Assembly: GCA_949361645.1 (NCBI GenBank)
Contig: OX442416.1
Coordinates: forward strand, 562,887-626,886
DNA: 64,000 nucleotides
From: Spongilla lacustris
Lineage: Eukaryota > Porifera > Demospongiae > Spongillida > Spongillidae
Reading direction: 5' to 3'
The first letter of the stretch is position 1. The number at the start of each line of letters is the position of its first letter. Positions 55,448-64,000 of the stretch are shown here, piece after piece. The position numbers were made by a program, and so were the translations under genes. A model generated the notes under the pieces. It searched no databases. It had not been told where the DNA came from and saw only the letters and a program-made list of their open reading frames with translations.

Positions 55448-56879
55448 GTGAGTAGCTCCAAAAGAGAGAAGTTATTTTCATAGGAAAAAATATAAAAGTT
55501 TTGCCGAGCGGGGGTTATTGTGACGAACGCGCGCATATTCATCAGCGGTTACAAGCAGCTTTGACAGGATTAATCTATGGCTTCATCTGTAGCAACAAGA
55601 GGTCATGCAGCTGGGACTTTAACCACGTATCTGTATTTCAGTTGTAGCTTGTATCGCCTCAATGGGGCTTCAGGTATACCGGCAGCCTTTGGGACAGAGT
55701 TTAAGCTATGACCCTGGCTAATTCACTGTATCGCATTTTGTGATGCAAGCATGTGATTGCAGACTGCCAATCTGGAGTTACATGCTTGTGCCTCAGAAAA
55801 TGATTTCGGCTACATCGACAGCCCTGGATAATGATGGTATTGTATGGATTCCGTTGTGGTCGATTATGAAATTCATATCGCTCTATAATGAAGTGAGTCC
55901 GACCGGGCCGTACATTTTGGTATACAGCTACCTGTATTTTCGCGCATCCAGGCTGAAAGTGACAAGGACAGAATCCACACTCTTTGACATGCATATTAAC
56001 ATACCACGAAGCTTTGATGTAAACGTAGTTTGCTCTAAAATGTTATGCAAACATAAAATTCGATCGTAAAGAATTGAGCGGCAGTGTGACCTTTCGAGTA
56101 CCGTGAGCTCCAGAACGATCAGCATCGCAGGTTTTTGATATTAATCGAGCCGCAGACACTATAGGGGACTATTCCGCCCTGCATTGCATTTTTGGAAACG
56201 ATGTGTAGTTTCTGCAATACATGAGTGAACGTGACGGTTTTTAGAAAACATTTCCCCGGGTGGGTGCGACATATCGACTCGTAACTTCCAACCGGAAGGT
56301 CCAATCGAAGCCACTTTTCTTTCCATACATTGGGAAGACATGTGAGTACAATACAAAAATCTTTATTTATCTTTTAAACTCATCCTTTATTTTATTTAAA
56401 AAATTCTGTTCAAAATTCATCTTAACAGATTAGTGCCCACGGACGCGTGCACGCGTCAATGTACTGAAGTCCCACGGACGCGCGGAAGCGTCCAAATGCA
56501 ATAGTGGACTGTACAATAGCGGCGTTACGCAACGGTTAGCTTTCAAGACCTAATATTAGATACGAAGCTTCGCCACACCTAGGGCTTCAGTTTCCAAGGT
56601 TCTGTTTCAAAGGTTGCGTTGAAAAAATTCCCACAAAAAAGGTGACAATTACCGCAGTGGCATACACGAATAATGAATTTTCATATAGCAGCAGCTAAAT
56701 AAACGGAAGGGAACATTGATGCCAGGGCATGTTTCCAGATACTTCCAGCTTGTCCAGTGACAGTAGTAGGGATGGAAAGTGTAACCTATGATGGAGGGAA
56801 ATTAGCATCTGAAATGTTTGAAGTGGGCTACACATAGGATTGAGCCACAATCCAATGCTTCACATCACCAGATGTCACT
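55448..56879. other. No gene confidently recognised
   Basis: A 109-codon open frame at 55740-56069 follows an acceptor-like GTGATTGCAG but has no domain or codon-phase link to the upstream gene. The remainder is unique AT-rich DNA with a few ACGCGT/CGCGCG motifs near 56440-56490. Confidence 0.45.
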
Positions 56880-57690
56880 CTGTACTACCCACGCACTAGT
56901 AACATCACATTCCTCCCTCCTACACACATGAGCACACTAGTACCATCACATATACACACTAATACCATCCCTACAACATGTGCACACTAGTACCCAAACT
57001 ACACACATGAACACACTTGTGCCATGGCACTACACACATGCACACACTTGTACCATGACACTACACACATGCACACACTTGTGCCATGACACTACACACA
57101 TGCACACACTTGTACCATGACACTACACACATGCACACTTGTACCATGACACTACACACATGCACACACTTGTACCATGACATTACACACATGCACACTT
57201 GTACCATGACACTGCACACATGCACACACTTGTAACATCACACTACACACATGCAGACACTTGAACCATGACACTACCCATGCACACACTTGTACCATCA
57301 TACTACACACATGCACACACTTGTACCATCCATACACACATGCACACACTTGTACCATGACACTACACACATGCACACTTGTAACATCACACTACACACA
57401 TGCAGACTCTTGAACCATCACACTACATACATGCAACCATCACACCACACACATGCGCACTTGTACCATGACACTACCCCCATGCACACACTTGAACCAT
57501 GACACTACCCACATGCACACACTTGTACCATCACACTACCCACATGCACACTTGTGCCATGACACTACACACATGCACACACTTGTACCATCACACTACA
57601 CACATGCACACACTTGTACCATCACACTACACACATGCACACACATGTACCATCACACTACACACATGCACACACTATTACCATGACACC
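56880..57690. repeat. 31-bp satellite, array 1
   Basis: Units CACACTTGTACCATGACA plus CTACACACATGCA, about 25 copies with variants (CCATCACA, ACTTGAACC). The right end reads CACTATTACCAT, as does the right end of array 2. Open frames rich in His/Thr are repeat artefacts. Confidence 0.93.
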
Positions 57691-57696
57691 GCCCAT

Positions 57697-60600
57697 GGCC
57701 AGAAATTGAGGACATGAGTGAATGTGTAAGGTTGTGATAGAGATTTGAGAATTCTGATTTCACCAATAAATTTTTCACCTTTTTTAATGATTTATCATGT
57801 TTCAAGAAAAGAAATTATTAATTGAAATCAATTAACTAAAATTATTTTTTCCAAATTGAATTCCAAACACGTTCAGTATTCGCTAAAAATCGGTCTGATT
57901 ATAATATACAAGTATCATGAAAAGAACATTAAGCATCCATTAACTAAATTCAAGACAAATTGATTAATTATAACTGAGCATAATTAACTATATTCATAAA
58001 CGTATGTCATTGCGTGATACTGCGTCATCTTTTGATGTGTCGTCTGCTCACGAGACTCTGCTCACAGGCGAATTGGGAGGGGGGGCACCGGTGAGGGTGT
58101 GGCAAGGGGTGTGGCAAAGTAGTAGGTGGGGCCGCCCCGGGGAGGGTGCGTGAGGGGGGCACCCCTCCCGCCCAGCTAGGGGGTGTGGGGAATCGCTGTA
58201 AGCTCCCCACCGGGGTCTGGGGCGGAGCCCGAGAAGCCAACGCTTTTTTTTGCGTAGAAAACCCCCAAAAGTACGTAAAAGCTGCACTAAAAATGTAATT
58301 ACAGATTGAGGCTGAGGAGCGACAGATCAAGAGCTCAGCTTCTATATGTTTAATGCGCCGATACATCGCCGTTGATAGCACATGTACCGAACTCACCGTT
58401 TATAAATTATTTGTTTAAAAAATACTAGGCACCAGTAGGCTGAGTAAATGGTCACATATGACGCGTGGGCGTTAATTACTTTATTTACCTCCACGGAGCT
58501 TATGCTCGGTTTTCGGTACTTTTCAATATGTTACACATGCTCTCGTTAGAGATATTATCTTTGGGAAAATTGAATAACATACGCTAAACGGCCGGCTAAT
58601 GTAATATACGTACTTCTATTGTAAGAGCCGAATTACAATTATGTCACGCGATAAATCGTTTCATACTTGGCCCTGACCACGTACGTAGACGTACGTGTAG
58701 GCCATTTCTGCTATGTTCGCGTACACATACATGTTGGGGGGGGGGGGGGGGTGGGGGGGGGGCACGGGCCCGTTGACGTTGTGCCCTTTTCTTGGATCTG
58801 CTACTGAATAGTATAAGACTACGATATAGTGTGCCAAACCTATGTATCTGCAACGAGAAAAATGAGTCTTCACGATACTTGCCAGACTAGTGCATGTATA
58901 ATAACAACAGGTCCTGACATGTTTTTGTTGTTGCCGAAACACTATCAAAACTATATCCTACATACCATGCGCAAATTTAGTTGAGCGTTTTTACAACCCA
59001 GATACCAAGTCATTTCGTGCATTTCTCACGCGACACAATAGTGGAACTAATCACAATAACCGATTGAGTATTTTAACACGAGGGGTCACTACATCAGGCG
59101 GGAATGATAATGGAGTGGTGTTTTGCCGTTTCTTTCGAGTAAATATACATTTTACCATATACAGCTACTAATGTGTAGTATATCATGCGTTGAAAATAGG
59201 AAGTCCATAGCGGTTGTGTGAAACATGTGTGATTAAAGGAGATGTACATCTATAATTTCTAAAATATACAAAACAAGCGTCATCATGCACACATACGAAC
59301 AGCTACATGTAAAAAAAAAACTGAAATAACTCTTGTGCATGGTTGCTATACATTAGATGCACAACAGTACAGTGGTAAAGCCATGATTATCTGTTGGAAT
59401 GCACCATTTTATCACATTCATAGGCCAGTGGATGTTTGAAGGCAAACATTATGATCTACTGCAGGCAACATCATGCAGAGCTCATTCAAAACATCTATAC
59501 TGATTATAGTACAGGAGTAACAAGAGAGACAATATATATAGGTCATAATTGCAGACAACCTATAGACCTTATTCACAGCATGGTCTAGCCAGACAATCAA
59601 AGTTCGTTTCTGTACTCCGAGCGTTGGCCCATTCCTCAAATAAACGGTAAGGTATTAGCAGCGAAGAAACACCATCCGATCCATCAGACCCTCAATTGAA
59701 CTGTTACCACTATAGTGTCTCCAGCGGAGGCAGCATAGCTTCTCTTGCTGCAGTCCTAGTTCCGCACTGTGATCTAATGACTCTCAATTCGCACTCTCAC
59801 ACTCTCAAGAACAGAATGAACCAAAAATATGGCAAATGCAGATTGCGATGATGCAGATATATATATATATATACATGTATAGTGTTATTTATTTAAAATC
59901 GCTTGAAAATCTATGTCTGCATGCATGCATGGTCCGTTCAAGTCGTTACTACACTAATTTTTAAGAAGGCATCAGTCATTAATGAAGCTGACAAACACAC
60001 CCAAGACACATTATCCTTTACTGAGGGACATGTGGATAACGTACAGCCTCTGCTGTTTGCATGGATACCATTGTAGAGTGCATGCATATATATAGGTCAT
60101 ATGGTTGGGGGAGGGTAATTGAGAACTGACATCTATATATGTAACTATAGATATTTGTATCACCTGACTTCAGCAATAGACAGTTACTGTTTTCCTATAC
60201 TGTGGGACATGATATGTGGAGAACAGCCTCTGGTGTTTGGATACCATGGCATGCAGAGTGCTTGCATGGGTCATATACGGGGTCTTCTTTCATCGAATGT
60301 TTGCACCCGCTCCCAAGGAAACCATTAAAGCACACCCAAGATATGCTGTTTGCACGTTGGGACCACTTATAGACATAGATAAGTTTTCAGCCAGGGCGCG
60401 GCTGGAATGACGGCTGGCTATCGGGTATACGTAATACGGGGGGGGGTGGGGGGGGGGCCTACGGCAGAATCGCTGCTCTACTGAGTTTCAGACTAACAGA
60501 AACACTTAGGTTTTACTCGTTTTCAGTAGGCAGAGGACTAGTAACTACACGTACATATTGCTAGCTTGGAAGCATAGGCCTACCAGAGCGGAAAGAGATC

Positions 60601-61213
60601 CCGGCACCAACATTGAAGCTCATTGCAATGGCAGCAATGATTATGACTGAATGAGCGCAAATACCCTATACCAAGCATGACTGGCCATGCCACGTATGTG
60701 AGATCCTTTTGTGGAATAGGGCCAAGTACCTGTACATCGTAACTAATACGTGGTTATTAAGTATTTCGTTATACGACTAAATTGTACTGATGAAGTAGTA
60801 GCGGTTATACACTTGAATTTGGAATTATGTGTGCACACGGGAAGTAGAAAAAAGTTGGTAAAGTACATAGCCTGATAGTTCTAGCTTTGTTGGCCACCCT
60901 ACAAACAAGAGTAGATGGTCCACGCGACAAACCTACAATGAAAAAGAGAGATGAATGTCAAGTCAGCCATTGAGAAGTACACAATAAGGCAAACCCTCGT
61001 GTGGAATTCACTGCGCGCACATTTTGACGGAACAAAATATATACAAAGTATGCGATTGTATCTACTCTATCACTTAAACGTCTACAAACGTAGCTAGAAG
61101 ACTTCGTCATAAAAGTGTGAGTGATTGTTGGAAATTCTCCATAGACATTCTGTACAATTTTTTTATTACGCGTATTACGGAATTCAAATCATTCATGTCC
61201 ACAATTTCTGGCC
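57697..61213. mobile_element. 3.5-kb block with inverted GGCCAGAAATTG ends between the two arrays
   Basis: Left end GGCCAGAAATTGAGGACATG; right end is the complement of GGCCAGAAATTGTGGACATG, one mismatch in 20. The first 160 bases also match 16291-16450, so this is a repeat family with defined ends. No transposase ORF and no clear target duplication. Inside are a GGGGTCTGGGGCGGAGCCC block (58210-58230) also present in inverse at 40303-40322, a G-rich stretch (58736-58762), two diverged copies of the 158-bp satellite monomer, and a G run at 60439-60457. Confidence 0.6.
60005..60290. repeat. Two solitary diverged monomers of the 158-bp satellite
   Basis: The second copy holds TAGGTCATATGGTTGGGGGAGGG, TATCACCTGACTTCAGCAAT, AGACAGTTACTGTTTTCCTA, CTGTGGGACAT and TGCATGGGTCATAT, the same order as the array at 23375-26580 some 35 kb away. 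The first copy is shorter. Both lack long G tracts and are clearly older. Confidence 0.75.
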
Positions 61214-62036
61214 ACGCTACACACATGCACACACTTGTACCATGACACTACACACATGCACACTTGTACCATCACACTACACACATGCGCACACTTGTAC
61301 CATCCACTACACACATGCACACACTTGTACCATCACACTACACACATGCACACACTTGTACCATCCATACACACATGCACACACTTGTACCATGACACTA
61401 CACACATGCACACACTTGTACCATCACACTACACACATGCACACACTTGAACCATGACACTACACACATGCACCCACTTGTACCATGACACTACACACAT
61501 GCACACACTTGAACCATGACACTACCCATGCACACACTTGTACCATCACACTACCCACATGCACACTTGTGGCATGACACTACACACATGCACACACTTG
61601 AACCATGACACTACCCATGCACACACTTGTACCATCATACTACACACATGCACACACTTGTACCATGACACTACACACATGCACACTTGTACCATGACAC
61701 TACACACATGCACACACTTGTACCATCATACTACACACATGCACACACTTGTACCATGACACTACACACATGCACACTTGTACCATGACACTACACACAT
61801 GCACATATTGTACCATCACACTACTCACATGCACACACTTGTACCATCACACTACACACATGCACACACTTGCACCATCACACTACACACATGCACACAC
61901 TTGTACCATCACACTACACACATGCACACACTTGTACCATCACACTACACACATGCACACACCTGTACCATCACACTACACACATGCACACACTTGTACC
62001 ATCACACAACACACATGCACACACTATTACCATACT
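61214..62036. repeat. 31-bp satellite, array 2
   Basis: Same unit as 56880-57690, about 26 copies. Ends CACTATTACCATACTCCGC, resembling the end of array 1 (CACTATTACCATGACACCGC), so the two arrays look like copies of one block rather than halves of a split array. Confidence 0.93.
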
Positions 62037-62767
62037 CCGCACTTGCGCTATTATTAGAGCATACATGTACGTACATACCAGCTGCCACCATCGTAGACAT
62101 AGAACGGTCAAAAATAGCTAGTGCAAAGTGTTGCAGCAAAGGTAAATAAACTCCCCTGCTACTTCTTAGCAATCAATACAAACCCGCTAATTGCTACGTA
62201 CAGAACGATAGGATTAGCCAAGGCCTATGCGATAGGTGCGCGTCTCATAGACCCACTTTCATGCTCGAAAGATAAGTAGTTTGAAGTGAATACCAAAGTC
62301 AATATAGTGCACACAACAAAGTTACGCGCTAACCTGTTTGTCCAAGCCACCATGATAGTCGTGAGCGCTACTTGATGGCTTCGTTCCGTAGTTGTATCTG
62401 TTTCACGAGTAATCAAACCAATCGGTTTGCACCGTCAGAAAGCCAAACTCTCGTAGCATCGTTTTTCATAAAGTTCACAATACAAAACTTTTATTGTTTG
62501 AAAGTTATATGACGTGTCGCTCAGAGTATATTAAAACTAAGAAAATTGAAATTTTAATCTGGGCCATAACGTATTCAATAATGTAACGTAATCTGGACAC
62601 TAATCTGTTAATACCCGGCTCGTCATAAGACCCGAGAGCACTCTAGTACCAGGCCTAGTCATGTTGAAGGCGTGTTGTTAGTGTGGACTTAATACAGTGG
62701 TTGAGCTGAGCCAGTAGTGCAATGTTATATTTACAAACTGTCTTCACTGGAGCCCTCTCTGTTGCAG
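62037..62767. other. Intergenic stretch, nothing recognised
   Basis: No repeat partner or exon. A pyrimidine-rich acceptor (CCCTCTCTGTTGCAG) ends it. Confidence 0.5.
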
Positions 62768-63027
62768 TGAACTTCAACTGGTCCTGCTCGTGGTCATGCC
62801 AGTGCAGGGTACAGTGGGACCCTCCTTACCATGCCTTGGATACAAAGCTCACCTGCTGGGTGGAAGCCACCAACAAATGGTAAGGGGCTGCTGTTCAGTG
62901 GGTGTGGCCTAGATTACACCCAACATTACTAGTGTGGAAGATTGTGGCGTCTACCAAGCGACAGTCACCCCACAGTTTGGGGCACCATATGGCAGTCCCA
63001 CGTCTTCAGTGATGAGGCGATACGACG
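62768..63027 (+). CDS. Ig-like exon(s), frame not fully resolved
   Basis: After acceptor CTCTCTGTTGCAG the first part reads NFNWSCSWSCQCRVQWDPPY and KLTCWVEATNK; the last part reads TPNITSVEDCGVYQATVTPQ then FGAPYGSPTSSV, with donor GTAAGT at 63028. The LTCWV and DCGVYQA stretches fit strands B and F of an Ig domain. The two parts are in different frames and the only GT-AG piece between them is 33 bases, too short for an intron, so there is an indel, an assembly error or a pseudogene. Confidence 0.5.
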
Positions 63028-63273
63028 GTAAGTCATTGCACTGTGAATGTGTGTAAGGGAGAGAAAGATTTGGGCTTTTATATACAGATAAACGGCTGGA
63101 AGAGTATGGTAGATGTACATTATGGGGGAACACCGGAAGGAGTGCACAAACAGATGGCACTCTAAAAGAAACAAAAAAGACCCCTCCCTCGTTCCCTCTT
63201 CTTCTCAGAACCTCTCAGGCATTGGGGGCATTCTATTTATAGCACATCACTCTGTTTCCTTCCTTATGTCCAG

Positions 63274-63379
63274 GATTATCAATACACAGTACCTGAAGGA
63301 GCCGTCCTTCAGTACTCGGGTGACTATGGACACAACCATGTCTACCCTGCCATAGTGAGCACAGTAGCTCAGAACATAT
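63274..63379 (+). CDS. Exon of the same plus-strand gene
   Basis: Acceptor CCTTATGTCCAG, donor ATAT/GTAAGT. The only long open reading is DYQYTVPEGAVLQYSGDYG and YPAIVSTVAQNI. Its entry phase does not fit the exon before it. Domain unknown. Confidence 0.5.
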
Positions 63380-63459
63380 GTAAGTCTTAACTCTATAGTT
63401 AACCACCTCTTTATAGCTCCACCATCTGTTGCAAACCTTATATACCTTATGCCTTCCAG

Positions 63460-63730
63460 TTGCACCAACAGCTGGACCAAGTTTATTTGTTACCAAGGGG
63501 ACAGCCATATGTAAGGGTCACCCATGCAGGACTGTTGGCAATGTACAATGTAGAGTATTCTCTGTTCGGGTGTTCAGTAGATCTCCCTCTTGGGAAATAC
63601 TCTATTGCTGTGTTGCCTGATGTGAATGGAATATTGGGCAACACCTCTGTGCTGGACTCATGGGTGGAGATACCTGGTGAGTGGTCCAGTACCATCACCT
63701 CTGTGCTGGGCACATGGGTGGAGATACCTG
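63460..63730 (+). CDS. Exon with a 54-bp internal duplication and two donors
   Basis: After acceptor ATGCCTTCCAG the longest frame reads VYLLPRGQPYVRVTHAG, LLAMYNVEYSLFGCSVDLPL, GKYSIAVLPDVNGILGNTSV and SWVEIPG. A 54-base unit (63643-63696) is repeated at 63697-63750, copying the splice donor: GATACCTG/GTGAGT at 63676 and GATACCTG/GTAAGT at 63730. Eighteen codons would be added in frame by using the second. Family unknown, probably extracellular. Confidence 0.5.
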
Positions 63731-63797
63731 GTAAGTGGTCCAGTACCATGACAATGTAACTAAGCTCTCAATCATTGTCCTTTTGTCTCTCCTCAGT

Positions 63798-63829
63798 GAT
63801 CCCTGGCAGCAAGTACAGTAACACTGATT
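63798..63829 (+). CDS. Possible short following exon
   Basis: TCTCTCCTCAG precedes TGATCCCTGGCAGC and ACTGATT/GTAAGT follows, reading VIPGSKYSNTD. Consistent with the gene continuing beyond the window. Phase 1 in, phase 0 or 1 out; not certain. Confidence 0.35.
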
Positions 63830-64000
63830 GTAAGTCACCAGCAGGTCTACCTCAATGTCATACAAAGGGGGTGGTGGAGTAGAGGAGCACCATTTAAATA
63901 TCAGAGCTGATGTAATGTACAAGGGTTACATAGCATTTGTATGCATGTATAGTACAAGGACCATGTAGGTCTGCATGCAGTGATGGCCCAAAGGAGTGTA
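63830..64000. other. Window end, probable intron
   Basis: No feature recognised after the last donor-like site. Confidence 0.4.

Noticed and set aside
55740..56069. 109-codon plus-strand ORF after an acceptor-like site
   Set aside because: The in-phase reading from the upstream gene stops within about 15 codons, and no domain is visible in the open frame.
57152..62149. His/Thr/Cys-rich ORFs such as repeated THMHTLVPS
   Set aside because: Frames through the 31-bp satellite; no start or domain support.

Overview
This is eukaryotic, animal-type DNA with the look of a sponge (demosponge-like) genome. Genes are split into small exons by GT-AG introns, several only about 55 bp long. The recognisable domains are extracellular animal modules (AMOP, calcium-binding EGF, Ig-like, FN3) plus a GGA(I)/FxxN repeat protein with many membrane segments. 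Much of the rest is tandem satellites, G/C homopolymer runs and nested DNA transposons. The sponge assignment is an inference from this combination, not a marker-gene result. One 200-base assembly gap lies at 3103-3302.

Layout. 0.5-3.1 kb: a minus-strand membrane protein gene whose 5' end runs into the gap. 3.3-8.8 kb: plus-strand exons of a secreted or surface modular protein (AMOP; then two tandem copies of an Ig-like/EGF/EGF-Ca/EGF-Ca cassette, the second damaged; then a novel exon, an Ig exon and an FN3 exon). 9-16.9 kb: gene-poor, with a decayed transposon coding relic between scrambled copies of the Ig-gene exons, a 0.6 kb tandem duplication, a foldback MITE and a cluster of minus-strand splice-donor-like sites. 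16.9-26.6 kb: a 65-bp satellite, a 1-kb-scale duplication and a 158-bp satellite with a G tract in every monomer. 27-37.5 kb: microsatellites, minisatellites, a broken LINE reverse transcriptase and a second donor cluster. 37.5-38.0 kb: one unrecognised open frame.

38.6-44.5 kb is the most striking block. Long terminal inverted repeats (roughly 530-600 bp once later insertions are subtracted), each holding a 21-bp tandem array, enclose a ten-exon minus-strand gene for a DDE integrase-core protein. Its arms have been hit by an hAT-like element (itself hit by another hAT-like element with an exact 8-bp target duplication), by an 862-bp element with a cysteine-rich ORF, and by a perfect-palindrome MITE with a 9-bp target duplication.

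45.5-55.3 kb is a second case. A gene starting with a signal-peptide exon has its second exon split by a 9.4-kb transposon with 40-bp perfect inverted ends and an exact 9-bp target duplication. Most of that transposon is a satellite of about 40 monomers of 163 bp that appears to derive from a cysteine-rich coding exon. 55.3-62.7 kb: two 31-bp satellite arrays on either side of a 3.5-kb block with inverted ends. 62.7-63.9 kb: exons of another plus-strand Ig-like gene running towards the window end.

Most short open frames in this window are by-products of repeats and are not listed as genes.
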